Source: Streptomyces sp. AM 4-1-1 (GTDB lineage Bacteria; Actinomycetota; Actinomycetes; Streptomycetales; Streptomycetaceae). Taken from it: a stretch of 64,000 bases of DNA. The DNA lies in assembly GCF_029167625.1 (NCBI RefSeq), contig NZ_CP119145.1:3534001-3598000 (forward strand), given 5' to 3'. Positions 1 to 12,197 of this stretch are shown in pieces. The position numbers and the translations under genes were made by a program. The notes under the pieces were generated by a model that worked only from the letters and a program-made list of their open reading frames with translations, was not told the origin of the DNA and did not search any database. The first letter of the stretch is position 1; every line of letters starts with the position of its first letter.

Positions 1-84
1 CGGCAGGACGACTCGCCGCAGATGAAGATGATCGCCGCGCTGCGCAACCAGTTCGGCGGCCACGCGGTCGAGAACAAGAAGTAG
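1..84 (+). CDS. gnd: 6-phosphogluconate dehydrogenase, C-terminal end only (partial)
   Basis: The window starts inside this gene. The last 27 codons and a TAG stop are present. The tail (SPQMKMIAALRNQFGGHAVE) looks like the C-terminal end of the actinobacterial 6-phosphogluconate dehydrogenase that usually lies between dnaN and recF in Streptomyces. The enzyme oxidises 6-phosphogluconate to ribulose 5-phosphate in the cytosolic pentose phosphate pathway. Only the tail is visible, so the assignment rests mostly on position and on the short match. Confidence 0.7.
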   Translation, partial: RQDDSPQMKMIAALRNQFGGHAVENKK

Positions 85-220
85 CCCCGCGTCCGCGTCG
101 CGTCGGGTGCGGCCGTCGGTCCGGTGAGGACCGGCGGCCCCCGGGAAGCGGCCGGGACGCGAACGGGCGGCGGTACACAGCAGCAGCACCAGCAGGAAGC
201 CGGGAAGGTCGGCGAACACC

Positions 221-1351
221 ATGCACGTCACGCATCTCTCGCTGGCCGATTTCCGCTCGTACGCCCGGGTCGAGGTTCCTCTCGATCCGGGCGTCACCGC
301 GTTCGTGGGACCCAACGGCCAGGGCAAGACGAATCTCGTCGAGGCCGTCGGCTATCTCGCCACGCTGGGCAGCCATCGGGTCGCGTCCGACGCGCCGCTG
401 GTGCGCGTGGGCGCGGAGCGGGCCGTCATCCGGGCCGCGGTCACCCAGGGCGAGCGGTCGCAGCTGATCGAGCTCGAACTCAACCCGGGCCGGGCCAACA
501 GGGCCAGGATCAATCGATCGTCGCAGGTCAGACCCCGTGATGTGCTGGGAATCGTACGGACCGTGCTGTTCGCGCCCGAGGATCTGGCACTGGTCAAGGG
601 CGATCCCGGCGAGCGCCGGAGATTCCTCGACGAACTGGTCACGGCGCGCTCGCCGCGTATGGCGGGGGTGCGCTCGGACTACGAGCGGGTGCTCAAGCAG
701 CGCAACACCCTGCTGAAGTCCGCCGCCATGGCCCGCAGGCACGGCGGCCGTTCCATGGACCTGTCCACGCTCGACGTGTGGGACCAGCATCTGGGGCGGG
801 TGGGTGCCGAGCTGCTGGCACAGCGGCTGGATCTGATCGCCGCCCTGGAGCCGCTGGCGGACAAGGCGTACGCGCGGCTGGCACCCGGCGGGGGCCCGTT
901 GGCACTGGAGTACCGCAGCTCGGTCGGCGCGGGCGACGCGCTCGCGCGCACCCGTGAGGAGCTGTACGGGCAGCTGATCGCCGCGCTGGCGGAGGTGCGC
1001 AAGCAGGAGATCGAGCGGGGGGTGACGCTGGTCGGCCCGCACCGGGACGATCTGGTGCTGGGACTGCGGGGGATGCCCGCGAAGGGGTACGCGAGCCATG
1101 GCGAGTCCTGGTCGTACGCGCTGGCGCTGCGACTGGCCTCGTACGATCTGCTGCGCACCGAGGGCAATGAGCCGGTGCTGGTGCTCGACGACGTGTTCGC
1201 CGAGCTGGACACGCGCCGCCGGGAGCGGCTGGCGGAGCTGGTCGCCGGTGGTGAGCAGGTGCTGGTGACGGCGGCCGTGGACGACGATGTGCCGGGTGTT
1301 CTGGCGGGTACGCGGTACGAGGTGTCGGCGGGCGAGGTGGCGCGCGCGTGA
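221..1351 (+). CDS. recF: DNA replication and repair protein RecF
   Basis: SMC-like ATPase of 376 residues that loads RecA at single-strand gaps with RecO and RecR. The N-terminus [14 protein letters not shown] is typical of RecF. The Walker A motif GPNGQGKT is at about 30-37, a signature-like segment ([15 protein letters not shown]) is near 280-300, and the Walker B stretch [12 protein letters not shown] starts at about 319, so the ATPase head is complete. Length is normal for the family. The ATG at 221 is preceded by a GGAAGG-like ribosome binding site. The GTG of the next gene overlaps the TGA stop (GTGA), so the two are probably translationally coupled. The order gnd-recF-DUF721-gyrB is the standard arrangement near the Streptomyces origin. 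Confidence 0.97.
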   Translation: MHVTHLSLADFRSYARVEVPLDPGVTAFVGPNGQGKTNLVEAVGYLATLGSHRVASDAPLVRVGAERAVIRAAVTQGERSQLIELELNPGRANRARINRSSQVRPRDVLGIVRTVLFAPEDLALVKGDPGERRRFLDELVTARSPRMAGVRSDYERVLKQRNTLLKSAAMARRHGGRSMDLSTLDVWDQHLGRVGAELLAQRLDLIAALEPLADKAYARLAPGGGPLALEYRSSVGAGDALARTREELYGQLIAALAEVRKQEIERGVTLVGPHRDDLVLGLRGMPAKGYASHGESWSYALALRLASYDLLRTEGNEPVLVLDDVFAELDTRRRERLAELVAGGEQVLVTAAVDDDVPGVLAGTRYEVSAGEVARA

Positions 1352-2028
1352 CCGGCTCCGACGGCTCCCGGCGCCGGAGCGCGGGCGGCTCGGAGGAGGC
1401 GCACGGCCGCGACGGCGGTACGGGCGTGGGCGGCGCCTCCGGTGGCGGGAGCCGTTCCGGTGCCCGGGAACCCGGGCCGGACGCCGGGCCGACGGATGGT
1501 GGTGAGGCGGGGAGGCAGCCGGAGCCGTCGGGCGTCGATCTGGCCCGGGTGGCGCTGCGGGCGGCGAAGGAGCAGGCGCGGGCGCGGGGCACGGCGGCAC
1601 AGCAGCGCAAGCAGGCGCGGCGCGGTGGTGGGCTGAGGTCCGGCGCGCGGGCGGACGGCCGTGATCCGCTGGCCCTGGGGGCGGCGATCAACCGGCTGAT
1701 CACCGAGCGGGGCTGGGAGACCCCGGCTGCGGTGGGCGGGGTGATGGGCCGCTGGCCGGAGATCGTGGGCGAGGACCTGGCGAACCACTGCGCGCCGCTG
1801 AAGTACGACGAAGATCCGGCGGAGCGGGTGCTGACCGTGCAGTGCGATTCGACGGCGTGGGCGACGCAGCTGCGGCTGCTGGCGCCCCAGCTGGTGGCCC
1901 GGCTGAACGCTGATCTGGGGCACGGCACTGTGAAGTTGATCAAGGTGTTGGGGCCGGGCGGGCCCGCGAAGCGGTTCGGTCCGCTGCGGGCGCCCGGGAG
2001 CAAGGGCCCGGGGGACACGTACGGCTGA
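1348..2028 (+). CDS. DUF721 (DciA-like) family protein
   Basis: Protein of 226 residues. The first 100 or so are Gly/Arg/Ser-rich and probably disordered. The conserved DUF721 domain covers about 105-205 ([20 protein letters not shown], then [15 protein letters not shown], then [20 protein letters not shown]). DUF721 includes DciA, a bacterial helicase-loading or helicase-associated protein; the link for this protein is family-level only. It starts with GTG overlapping the recF stop. The gene lies between recF and gyrB, as is usual in actinobacteria, which fits a replication-linked role. The name rests on the domain; the function is inferred. Confidence 0.9.
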   Translation: MTGSDGSRRRSAGGSEEAHGRDGGTGVGGASGGGSRSGAREPGPDAGPTDGGEAGRQPEPSGVDLARVALRAAKEQARARGTAAQQRKQARRGGGLRSGARADGRDPLALGAAINRLITERGWETPAAVGGVMGRWPEIVGEDLANHCAPLKYDEDPAERVLTVQCDSTAWATQLRLLAPQLVARLNADLGHGTVKLIKVLGPGGPAKRFGPLRAPGSKGPGDTYG

Positions 2029-4624
<2,596 letters not shown>

Positions 4625-4666
4625 GTCGGCCGTACAAGCCGCAGCTCGAAAGGACTTTGACCAGCA

Positions 4667-7315
4667 ATGGCCGACGAGAACACCCCTGTCCCCGTGACGC
4701 CCGAAGAGGTCCCGCCCGTCGAGGGCGTGGGCATGCGTGTCGAGCCCGTGGGGCTTGAGACGGAGATGCAGCGCTCCTACCTCGACTACGCGATGTCCGT
4801 CATCGTGTCGCGTGCGCTTCCCGATGTGCGGGACGGTCTGAAGCCCGTCCACCGCCGGGTGCTGTACGCGATGTACGACGGCGGCTACCGGCCCGAGAAG
4901 GGCTTCTACAAGTGCGCCCGTGTCGTCGGTGACGTCATGGGTACGTACCACCCGCACGGCGACTCCTCGATCTACGACGCGCTGGTCCGCCTGGCGCAGC
5001 ACTGGTCGATGCGGATGCCGCTGGTGGACTCCAACGGCAACTTCGGTTCCCCGGGCAACGACCCGGCCGCCGCCATGCGGTACACCGAGTGCAAGATGAT
5101 GCCGCTGTCCATGGAGATGGTCCGGGACATCGACGAGGAGACCGTCGACTTCCAGGACAACTACGACGGCCGCAACCAGGAGCCGACGGTTCTGCCGGCC
5201 CGGTTCCCGAACCTGCTGGTGAACGGTTCGGCGGGGATCGCGGTCGGTATGGCGACCAACATCCCGCCGCACAACCTGCGCGAGGTGGCGTCGGGCGCGC
5301 AGTGGTACCTGGAGCACCCGGAAGCGTCGCAGGAGGAGCTCCTGGACGCCCTGATCGAGCGGATCAAGGGCCCGGACTTCCCGACGGGCGCGCTCGTGGT
5401 GGGCCGCAAGGGCATCGAGGAGGCGTACCGCACGGGCCGTGGCTCCATCACGATGCGCGCGGTCGTCGCGGTCGAGGAGATCCAGAACCGCCAGTGCCTG
5501 GTGGTCACGGAGCTTCCGTACCAGACCAACCCCGACAACCTCGCGCAGAAGATCGCCGACCTGGTGAAGGACGGCAAGGTCGGCGGCATCGCGGACGTCC
5601 GGGACGAGACGTCGTCGCGCACCGGTCAGCGGCTGGTCGTCGTGCTGAAGCGGGACGCGGTCGCCAAGGTCGTCCTGAACAACCTGTACAAGCACACCGA
5701 TCTCCAGACGAACTTCGGCGCGAACATGCTGGCCCTGGTCGATGGCGTGCCGCGCACGCTGTCGATCGACGCGTTCATCCGGCACTGGGTGACGCACCAG
5801 ATCGAGGTCATCGTCCGGCGTACGAAGTTCCGGCTGCGCAAGGCGGAGGAGCGGGCGCACATCCTGCGCGGGCTGCTCAAGGCGCTCGACGCGATCGACG
5901 AGGTCATCGCGCTGATCCGGCGCAGCCAGACGGTCGACGTGGCGCGTGACGGGCTGATGGGCCTGCTGGAGATCGACGAGATCCAGGCGAACGCGATCCT
6001 GGAGATGCAGCTGCGCCGGCTGGCCGCGCTGGAGCACCAGAAGATCACCGCCGAGCACGACGAACTCCAGGCGAAGATCAACGAGTACAACGTGATCCTG
6101 GCGTCGCCGGAGCGGCAGCGGCAGATCGTCAGCGAGGAGCTGGCGGCGATCGTCGAGAAGTTCGGCGACGACCGGCGGTCCAAGCTGGTGCCCTTCGACG
6201 GTGACATGTCCATCGAGGACCTGATCGCCGAGGAGGACATCGTCGTCACCATCTCGCGTGGCGGCTACGTGAAGCGTACGAAGACGGACGACTACCGCTC
6301 GCAGAAGCGCGGCGGCAAGGGCGTGCGGGGCACGAAGCTCAAGGAAGACGACATCGTCGACCACTTCTTCGTGTCGACGACCCACCACTGGCTGCTGTTC
6401 TTCACGAACAAGGGGCGGGTCTACCGGGCGAAGGCGTACGAGCTGCCGGACGCCGGACGGGACGCCCGCGGTCAGCACGTCGCCAACCTGCTGGCGTTCC
6501 AGCCGGACGAGCGGATCGCCCAGATCCTGGCTATCCGCGACTACGAGGCGGCGCCCTATCTGATCCTGGCGACCAAGGGCGGCCTGGTGAAGAAGACATC
6601 ACTGAAGGATTACGATTCTCCGCGCTCCGGCGGGGTCATCGCCATCAATCTCCGGGAGATGGGCGACGGATCGGACGGCACGGCCGACGAACTGATCGGC
6701 GCCGAACTGGTGTCGGCCGAGGACGACCTGCTGCTCATCAGCAGGAAGGCCCAGTCGATCAGGTTCACCGCGACGGACGACGCGCTGCGTCCGATGGGCC
6801 GTGCGACGTCGGGTGTCAAGGGGATGAGTTTCCGCGAAGGGGACGAACTGCTCTCGATGAATGTCGTCAGGCCCGGTACTTTCGTGTTCACTGCGACCGA
6901 CGGAGGGTACGCGAAGCGGACCCCGGTCGACGAGTACCGAGTGCAGGGCCGTGGCGGTCTGGGCATCAAGGCCGCCAAGATCGTCGAGGACCGCGGATCG
7001 CTGGTCGGTGCGCTGGTGGTGGAGGAAACGGATGAGATCCTTGCCATCACCCTCGGCGGTGGTGTGATTCGCACGCGCGTCAGTGAAGTCAGGGAGACGG
7101 GCCGTGACACCATGGGCGTCCAACTGATCAATCTGGGCAAGCGTGATGCCGTTGTCGGTATCGCCCGGAACGCCGAGGCCGGTCACGAGGCCGAAGAGGT
7201 CGTCGGGACCGAAGAGGTCGACGGGGTCGTGGACGCCGAGGGCGACACGGCCGAGGTTGCCGCTGAAGTCACTGCCGAGGGCACTGAGCCCCCGGCCGGG
7301 GAGCACGAGGAGTAG
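4667..7315 (+). CDS. gyrA: DNA gyrase subunit A
   Basis: Breakage-reunion subunit of gyrase, 882 residues. The winged-helix/tower core comes first, with the catalytic tyrosine in AAAMRYTEC at about residue 139 and the quinolone-determining segment [10 protein letters not shown] at 95-104. Ser at 101 and Asp at 104 are present, so the known resistance substitutions at these sites are absent. The C-terminal beta-pinwheel repeats follow (the GyrA-box-like QKRGGKG is near 545). The last 60 residues are acidic and low-complexity, which is common in Streptomyces. The ATG is preceded by GAAAGG. The DUF3566 gene starts three bases after the stop. Confidence 0.98.
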   Translation: MADENTPVPVTPEEVPPVEGVGMRVEPVGLETEMQRSYLDYAMSVIVSRALPDVRDGLKPVHRRVLYAMYDGGYRPEKGFYKCARVVGDVMGTYHPHGDSSIYDALVRLAQHWSMRMPLVDSNGNFGSPGNDPAAAMRYTECKMMPLSMEMVRDIDEETVDFQDNYDGRNQEPTVLPARFPNLLVNGSAGIAVGMATNIPPHNLREVASGAQWYLEHPEASQEELLDALIERIKGPDFPTGALVVGRKGIEEAYRTGRGSITMRAVVAVEEIQNRQCLVVTELPYQTNPDNLAQKIADLVKDGKVGGIADVRDETSSRTGQRLVVVLKRDAVAKVVLNNLYKHTDLQTNFGANMLALVDGVPRTLSIDAFIRHWVTHQIEVIVRRTKFRLRKAEERAHILRGLLKALDAIDEVIALIRRSQTVDVARDGLMGLLEIDEIQANAILEMQLRRLAALEHQKITAEHDELQAKINEYNVILASPERQRQIVSEELAAIVEKFGDDRRSKLVPFDGDMSIEDLIAEEDIVVTISRGGYVKRTKTDDYRSQKRGGKGVRGTKLKEDDIVDHFFVSTTHHWLLFFTNKGRVYRAKAYELPDAGRDARGQHVANLLAFQPDERIAQILAIRDYEAAPYLILATKGGLVKKTSLKDYDSPRSGGVIAINLREMGDGSDGTADELIGAELVSAEDDLLLISRKAQSIRFTATDDALRPMGRATSGVKGMSFREGDELLSMNVVRPGTFVFTATDGGYAKRTPVDEYRVQGRGGLGIKAAKIVEDRGSLVGALVVEETDEILAITLGGGVIRTRVSEVRETGRDTMGVQLINLGKRDAVVGIARNAEAGHEAEEVVGTEEVDGVVDAEGDTAEVAAEVTAEGTEPPAGEHEE

Positions 7316-7318
7316 AGC

Positions 7319-7993
7319 GTGAGTGGAGCCACGGGCGCCGGTTCGGCCGCTTCCGGGACTGGAGCGAGCGGTGCCCGTGGCCCTGCCACGGACTCCCAGG
7401 GGGGAACTGTGACGGACACCCGGGGGCCGCAGCCCCAGTACGAGGGTTACGCGACCGGGCCGCTGCCCGGTGAGCGGGAACCCTCCTCGGAGCAGGACAG
7501 CGGGCCCTACCACCCGCCGCGGGCCTACCCCTCGCCCGCGGGCGGCACGCCCGCCGACGGGACCCCGGGCGGCAACGCCCAGGCCATGCGGAAGCCCAGG
7601 ACGGGCGCGCGGACGACTCCGCGTACCCGCAAGGCGCGGCTGCGGGTGGCCAAGGCCGATCCGTGGTCGGTGATGAAGGTCAGCTTCCTGCTCTCCATCG
7701 CGCTGGGCATCTGCACGGTGGTCGCGGCGGCGATCCTGTGGATGGTGATGGACGCGATGAGCGTCTTCTCCACCGTGGGCGGCACGATCAGCGAGGCGAC
7801 CGGCTCGAACGAGGGCAACGGCTTCGACCTCCAGTCGTTCCTGTCGCTGCCGCGGGTCCTCATCTTCACCTCGGTGATCGCGGTGATCGATGTGGTGCTG
7901 GCGACCGCGCTGGCGACGCTGGGCGCGTTCATCTACAACCTGTCGGCGGGCTTCGTCGGCGGTGTCGAGCTGACGCTGGCCGAGGACGAGTAG
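7319..7993 (+). CDS. DUF3566 transmembrane protein
   Basis: Membrane protein of 224 residues that follows gyrA immediately, as in most actinobacteria (the mycobacterial counterpart is Rv0007). About 110 N-terminal residues are Pro/Gly/Ser-rich and probably cytoplasmic and disordered. A DUF3566 domain with two membrane helices follows, roughly at 118-142 (FLLSIALGICTVVAAAILWM) and 178-205 (VLIFTSVIAVIDVVLATALA). The function is unknown; its constant location suggests a link to replication or envelope growth. The GTG at 7319 has GGAG in the gyrA tail; an internal GTG at 7409 is an alternative start. Confidence 0.88.
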   Translation: MSGATGAGSAASGTGASGARGPATDSQGGTVTDTRGPQPQYEGYATGPLPGEREPSSEQDSGPYHPPRAYPSPAGGTPADGTPGGNAQAMRKPRTGARTTPRTRKARLRVAKADPWSVMKVSFLLSIALGICTVVAAAILWMVMDAMSVFSTVGGTISEATGSNEGNGFDLQSFLSLPRVLIFTSVIAVIDVVLATALATLGAFIYNLSAGFVGGVELTLAEDE

Positions 7994-8011
7994 CCCCGTC
8001 GACCATCGATT

Positions 8012-8040
8012 TTGGGACTGGCCACGACGTGCGCTAATCT
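8012..8040 (+). promoter_or_regulatory. Candidate promoter of tRNA-Ile
   Basis: TTGGGA (8012-8017) and TAATCT (8035-8040) are separated by 17 bases and lie just upstream of the tRNA. The same GCTAATCTTC string occurs upstream of tRNA-Leu at 63527-63536, which supports a shared vegetative -10 element. Transcription has not been tested. Confidence 0.45.
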
Positions 8041-8064
8041 TCAGAAGTCAGCGCGCAGCGCGGC

Positions 8065-8138
8065 GGGGCTATAGCTCAGTTGGTTAGAGCGCATCCCTGA
8101 TAAGGATGAGGCCACAGGTTCAAATCCTGTTAGCCCCA
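8065..8138 (+). tRNA. tRNA-Ile (GAT anticodon)
   Basis: A 74-base cloverleaf. The acceptor arms GGGGCTA and TAGCCCC pair fully, the D-arm is AGCTCAGTTGGTTAGAGC, the anticodon loop CTGATAA carries GAT, and the T-arm contains GGTTCAAATCC. The discriminator base is A and CCA is not encoded. It stands alone downstream of gyrA, as in other Streptomyces. Confidence 0.97.
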
Positions 8139-8143
8139 CAGTC

Positions 8144-8179
8144 CGAAGACCTCCGACCGATAGCGGTCGGAGGTCTTCG
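8144..8179 (+). terminator. Terminator after tRNA-Ile
   Basis: Perfect 15-bp inverted repeat (CGAAGACCTCCGACC and its complement) with the 6-base loop GATAGC, six bases after the tRNA end. A strong stem of this type ends many Streptomyces transcripts even without a long U-tract. Confidence 0.85.
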
Positions 8180-8356
8180 TCGTTCCGGGTTGTCAGTGGT
8201 TGTCAGTGGTTGCTCGCGGTTTGTTCCCTGCTCGCTGTGCGGTGTCCTGGGTGGGGGCCACCGGACCGGGCCCGGTGACTTGGTCCGGTGACGGGGCGGC
8301 TCCTCGTGGGTACCCTCTTCAAGAAGGCCGAGAGACAACCACACATGGAGGAAGCT

Positions 8357-8563
8357 GTGCCAAAGCTCAAGAAGCACTCCGCAGCTGCTCTGGCGGGTGC
8401 GGGATCTCTTCTCGATCTCGCGGGCGGGGCCACCTATCGGGTGGCGCGCAGGCGCAAGGCGAGGATGTCCGACGGGGGGACCGATTGGCAGATGGTGGGC
8501 GGGGACCTGCGGCGAGCGGCGAAGGCGTATCGCTCGACGACGGCGGACGCGACGGCTCGTTAG
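8357..8563 (+). CDS. Small conserved Streptomyces protein, function unknown
   Basis: A 68-residue basic protein starting VPKLKKHSAAALAGAG. It has a mildly hydrophobic N-terminal segment (SAAALAGAGSLLDLAGGA), an Arg/Lys patch (RVARRRKAR) and a polar tail. The GTG at 8357 has a strong GGAGG site five bases upstream; the ATG at 8345 is in frame but overlaps that site. No domain is recognised. The neighbouring DUF2335 gene begins close downstream in another frame. Confidence 0.6.
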   Translation: MPKLKKHSAAALAGAGSLLDLAGGATYRVARRRKARMSDGGTDWQMVGGDLRRAAKAYRSTTADATAR

Positions 8564-8625
8564 CCACCGCGCGTCCCGAGGACGTCGCGGTCCTCGAAGA
8601 GAATCCGCGTTCAGAAGAACCGGCC

Positions 8626-9297
8626 GTGGCGGAAGCGCCGGCGGAGGCGGGAGAACCGGCCGAGGCGGAAGCGCCGGACGTGGCGGGAGGACCGGCCGAG
8701 GTGCCGGAGCCGTCCGGGCCGGAGGAGCCGTCCGGGCCGGGGGAACCAGCCCGTTCGGAGCGCATCCCTCGTCCCGGCGGAGGGCTTGTCCGGCACGAGA
8801 CAGGGTTCGCCGAGGCGATTCCGCTCGTCGAGCCCGCCTCGGTGAGCCAGATCAGGCGCGTGGTGCGCTCCGAGATCAGGCACCGGGGCCCGATCCCCGA
8901 TCCGGCCACGCTGCACGGCTACGAGGGCGTGCAGAGCGGGTTCGCCGAGCGGATCATGGCGATGGCCGAGCGTGAACAGGCGCACCGGCACGACATGGAC
9001 CGCCAGGACGCCACTCATGCCTACAAGCTGGCCACCCGTGGTCAGTTCTTCGCGCTCACCGCTCTGGCGATCATGGCGTCGCTCGCCATCACCCTGGCGA
9101 TTCTCGGTGAGCCCGTCTGGGCGGCGGTCGTCGGTGGCGTGGACGTGGCCGCGGTGGTCGGTGTCTTCATCACGGGGCAGCGCCTCGGCGCCGAGGAGTC
9201 ACCACCCGTCGGTGGCGCGGCGCCCGAGCGCGCCGCGCTTCCGTCGGGGGAGCCGGACAGCGGCGGTGAGGGGAGCGAAGGGGGTGGCGGCGCGTGA
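8626..9297 (+). CDS. DUF2335 family membrane protein
   Basis: The second half carries a DUF2335-like domain: a conserved lead-in (IPDPATLHGYEGVQSGFAER, then a charged helix rich in His and Arg) followed by two membrane segments (FFALTALAIMASLAITLAIL and VWAAVVGGVDVAAVVGVFI). The N-terminal part is a Glu/Ala/Pro repeat (PAEAGEPAEAEAP). The family has no established function. The start is uncertain: GTG at 8626 is used here, GTG at 8701 (with GGGAGG upstream) would give 198 residues, and the frame is open further upstream through a TTA leucine codon at 8560-8562, which would make translation depend on the bldA tRNA if that part were used. Confidence 0.65.
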   Translation: MAEAPAEAGEPAEAEAPDVAGGPAEVPEPSGPEEPSGPGEPARSERIPRPGGGLVRHETGFAEAIPLVEPASVSQIRRVVRSEIRHRGPIPDPATLHGYEGVQSGFAERIMAMAEREQAHRHDMDRQDATHAYKLATRGQFFALTALAIMASLAITLAILGEPVWAAVVGGVDVAAVVGVFITGQRLGAEESPPVGGAAPERAALPSGEPDSGGEGSEGGGGA

Positions 9298-9328
9298 AGC
9301 GGCCCCCGGTGGTGTGAGCGTACGAAGA

Positions 9329-9360
9329 AGCCCCCGCCGGTGTGAACCGGGCCGGGGGCT
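9329..9360. terminator. Bidirectional terminator-like hairpin
   Basis: AGCCCCCGCCGG and CCGGGCCGGGGGCT form an imperfect stem (two extra bases on the right arm) around a TGTGAA loop. It lies between the convergent DUF2335 gene and the small secreted protein gene, so it can serve both. Confidence 0.6.
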
Positions 9361-9382
9361 CTGAGGATCAGGTGGTACGAGG

Positions 9383-9730
9383 TCACGGTGGCAGCAGCGC
9401 GGCGGCGACCGCCGGGTCCAGCTGGCCGGCGCGGAGGGCGTTCATGGTCTCCGCGGCCTCGGCGGGCAGGTGGCGGGTGGCCGGGGAGGAGCCGTGGGCC
9501 TCGGCCCGGATGCGCTGCTTCATCGTGGGTGGCAGCGCCCTGTCACGCGGAAGGGCCCATCGGGCCGACGGGACGGTCGCGGTTGCCGCTGTCGCACCCG
9601 TGTGCTCCTGGTTCATGGCCGTCGGCTGCGTGGCCGACGCGGAGGCTGTGACGAGGCCGATCGACGCGAGAAGTGCGAAGAAGGCGGTGATGAAGGCGGT
9701 CCAGACGCTCTTGGCCCTGAAGGTGCTCAT
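9383..9730 (-). CDS. Small secreted Streptomyces protein, function unknown
   Basis: A 115-residue protein with a signal-peptide-like N-terminus (MSTFRAKSVWTAFITAFFAL, then LASIGLVTASASA with a likely cleavage after ASA near 33). The mature part is short, Ala/Pro-rich and without Cys. GAGGGG lies just upstream of the ATG. No enzymatic motif is visible. It resembles small exported proteins conserved next to the gyrA region in Streptomyces, but I cannot assign a function. Confidence 0.65.
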   Translation of the reverse strand: MSTFRAKSVWTAFITAFFALLASIGLVTASASATQPTAMNQEHTGATAATATVPSARWALPRDRALPPTMKQRIRAEAHGSSPATRHLPAEAAETMNALRAGQLDPAVAAALLPP

Positions 9731-10043
9731 GGCCCCTCACTTTCGGGTGGCGGGATTTGCTTACCTCCCTGATGATGTGGATCGCGTGGTCGATTTCGGT
9801 GATTGACGCCCTCCATGCGCCGATCTTCGGATGAACACCACTCTGATGGTGCAATCAGCCTCTATCGGATCAATCCAGACATGGGTTGGTTGTGGAGCGG
9901 TGAGGGACGGAGTGCGAAGAGTGCGGGGAACGGGAGCGGAGCAGGCGGTGTCCGGGGCCCGGGGAGGTCACCGATCGGTATCGACCGGTGTGTATAGTCG
10001 GGCCGCAGAAGTCCCTCACGTCAAGGAAAGACGAGGTCGCGCG
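9731..10043. other. Divergent intergenic region without a gene
   Basis: This 313-bp gap separates the leftward secreted-protein gene from the rightward DLW-39 gene, so it must hold promoters for both. A TATAGT hexamer at 9993-9998, about 45 bases before the DLW-39 start, is a plausible -10 element. I see no coding signal or repeat. Confidence 0.4.
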
Positions 10044-10178
10044 GTGAAGAAGCTTCTCCTGGTCGCACTGGCCGCCATCGGCGGGCTCCTCGTGTACCGC
10101 CAGATCCAGGCGGATCGCGCCGAGCAGGATCTGTGGACGGAGGCGACCGACTCCGTGCCCGCAGGTTCGGGTGTGTGA
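10044..10178 (+). CDS. DLW-39 family protein
   Basis: A 44-residue protein, MKKLLLVALAAIGGLLVYRQ followed by IQADRAEQDLWTEATDSVPA. It has one N-terminal membrane helix (about 3-18) and the DLW motif near 33-35 that names this actinobacterial family. The function is unknown; it is probably a small single-pass membrane protein. GTG at 10044 has a GAGG site at a normal distance. A hairpin terminator follows within 20 bases, so it is probably a single-gene transcript. Confidence 0.85.
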   Translation: MKKLLLVALAAIGGLLVYRQIQADRAEQDLWTEATDSVPAGSGV

Positions 10179-10631
10179 GACGAAACAGCCTGTCGAAGCC
10201 CCGGTCGCTCAGCGGCCGGGGCTTCGTGCTGGTCCGGGGGCTTCCGGGCTCCCGAGGGGCGAGGTGGTGGGCGGAGTCGGCGGGCCGTCACGGAGCCGGT
10301 GGGCAGTGGGGACGGGTTCGCCTGAGCGAACCGTTTGCTTGCGTGAGCAAAGTGCCGGGTGAGCTGCCGGGTGCGGGGCGCCGGGTGCCGGCTGTGGCGG
10401 GGCGATCCGGCACGCGTCGGTTGCGGAGCCGGGCAATCCGTGCGAAGCGGTCAAGACGGTGCCGACCGGAGACAGCCCTGGGGCGGGCGGGGCAGGATGG
10501 AACGGCAGTGCGGCCGCTGCCTGGGTGGCCGGAGCGTCGACGGCGGTGCTGAGGCGCGGTGACGGCGTTGGTCGCGGGGCTCGTGCCCGTACACGATCAT
10601 CGGGCGACCGCACGGACAACGGGGGAAGCGA
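10179..10631. other. Intergenic region, no gene seen apart from a terminator
   Basis: The first 50 bases hold the DLW-39 terminator. The remaining 400 bases up to the secreted-protein gene carry only short out-of-frame open stretches with no ribosome binding site or family resemblance. A promoter for the downstream gene is expected here but I cannot point to one. Confidence 0.4.
10194..10226 (+). terminator. Terminator after the DLW-39 gene
   Basis: CGAAGCCCCGG and its near complement CCGGGGCTTCG enclose a short loop (TCGCTCAGCGG). The position, 16 bases after the stop codon, fits a transcription terminator. Confidence 0.8.
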
Positions 10632-12158
10632 GTGAAGAGGCAGCGCAACGGAGGCCGGGCCGTCCTGACCGTCATCGCGGCGGCGATCGCGGGGACAGTG
10701 GCGGCGACGTGCGTGGTGACGGCGCTGCCGGGCCACGCGTACGCGGCGGACGGGCCCGGTTCGTACACCTTCGATCCGGCGGCCGAGCCGATCAAGGGCA
10801 CGGAGATCAACAGCGATGCCGCGTCGATGAAGTCCGGGGCGGTGTACCGGAGTTCGATCGGGCCGGGCGGCAAGCTCTACTACCGGCTCGACCTCGACGA
10901 CGCGACCGACGCGTACGTCTCGGCGGTCGCGGTGCCGAAGGGCGGCGGCGGCAAGGTCGCCTACGGGGACGGCATCACGGTCAGCGTCAAGGACGGCAAG
11001 GGGCTGCGGTGCGACTCGCAGGACGCGAGGTTCGGGTCTGCGGAGTTCCCGCGGCCGATCGCCGCGTACGCCGCACGGCTCATCGAGAAGGACGGCAGCA
11101 GCTGCCAACAGGCCGGGACGTACAACGTCCTGATCGAGCGTGAGACCAAGCCGACGTCCTCGAACGAGGAATGGGACCTGGAGCTGCGGTACGAGACCGA
11201 GCCGGGCCTGAAGTCCGCGGGGTCGGTGCCCACCCAGGCACCGGAGAACTGGCCGTCCGCCTCGCCCCCGCCGCCGACCGGGGGCCAGCAGAGGCGCGCC
11301 GGGGGTACGGGCTACCACGACGCGACGAGTCTGGAGACCGGCGAGTGGCGCGACGACATCGAGCCGGGGCGGACGCTCTTCTACCGGGTGCCGGTGGACT
11401 GGGGACAGCAGCTCTTCGTCACGGCCGACCTGGGCAGCAGCACGGTCTCGACCAAGTACATCGGTAACGCGCTCGCGGTGGCCCTGGACAACCCGGCGCA
11501 CGGGCACGTGGACGGCACGACGCTGTCGTACTCGGGCGAGCCCACCTCTGCGGCGCTGGACCCGGTGCCGCCGGTGGCGTACGAGAACCGCTTCGACGCC
11601 GGCAACGGCGTCAGCGCGATGCGCTTCGCGGGCTGGTACTACCTGTCGGTGACGCTGAGCCCACAGGTCGGGCAGTCGTACGGGGGCAAGGCGCTTCCGC
11701 TCGTCCTCAGGGTGAGCGTCGAGGGCAAGGCGAAGCCGACGCCGTACCAGGGGGCGGCCGGGATCTTCGGTGTCTCGCAGGGCGACCGGGACATGGCGAG
11801 GACCGGCCGGAGCGGCGGCTCGCCGGCGGCGGAGAGCGGCACGATGCGGATGGTGGCGGCGGGCGGGATCGGTACGGGCGCCGTGCTGGTGCTCGGGCTC
11901 GGCGTGTGGACGCTGCTCGCGCGCCGGCGCGCGGCGGGTTCGGAGGGGGCGGGCCAGGAGGCGGCGGGCCACATGGTCGGTGGCGTGGCGGGTGGGATGG
12001 GTGCGGGACCGGGACCGGGCGGGGGGTCCGGGGTCGGTGGGACGCCAGGGCCTGGGGTCGGAGGGGTGCCCGGGGCTGGTGGGATGCCGGGGGTCGGTGG
12101 GACGTCAGGGGTTGGTGGGACGTCAGGGGTCGGCGGCCAGCCGCCTCCGGGGCGGTAG
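10632..12158 (+). CDS. Secreted, C-terminally membrane-anchored protein, function unknown
   Basis: Protein of 508 residues. It has a signal peptide (charged MKRQRNGGR, a hydrophobic core, and a cleavage site near GHAYAADG at about 41) and a long extracellular part with two related beta-rich halves; each begins with a segment on acquiring an extended or clamped form (SSIGPGGKLYYRLDLDD near 75 and IEPGRTLFYRVPVDWGQQLF near 245). A single membrane helix follows (MVAAGGIGTGAVLVLGLGVW, about 405-425), then RRR and a Gly-rich cytoplasmic tail made of GVGGTSGVGG-like repeats. The topology is type I. It is convergent with a Ser/Thr kinase gene, an arrangement seen in other Streptomyces, so the two may work together at the membrane. 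No enzymatic signature was found. Confidence 0.75.
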   Translation: MKRQRNGGRAVLTVIAAAIAGTVAATCVVTALPGHAYAADGPGSYTFDPAAEPIKGTEINSDAASMKSGAVYRSSIGPGGKLYYRLDLDDATDAYVSAVAVPKGGGGKVAYGDGITVSVKDGKGLRCDSQDARFGSAEFPRPIAAYAARLIEKDGSSCQQAGTYNVLIERETKPTSSNEEWDLELRYETEPGLKSAGSVPTQAPENWPSASPPPPTGGQQRRAGGTGYHDATSLETGEWRDDIEPGRTLFYRVPVDWGQQLFVTADLGSSTVSTKYIGNALAVALDNPAHGHVDGTTLSYSGEPTSAALDPVPPVAYENRFDAGNGVSAMRFAGWYYLSVTLSPQVGQSYGGKALPLVLRVSVEGKAKPTPYQGAAGIFGVSQGDRDMARTGRSGGSPAAESGTMRMVAAGGIGTGAVLVLGLGVWTLLARRRAAGSEGAGQEAAGHMVGGVAGGMGAGPGPGGGSGVGGTPGPGVGGVPGAGGMPGVGGTSGVGGTSGVGGQPPPGR

Positions 12159-12197
12159 GCGGTAGGCCGGGCCGGGCCGGTCGCCGCTGCCCTCGGC

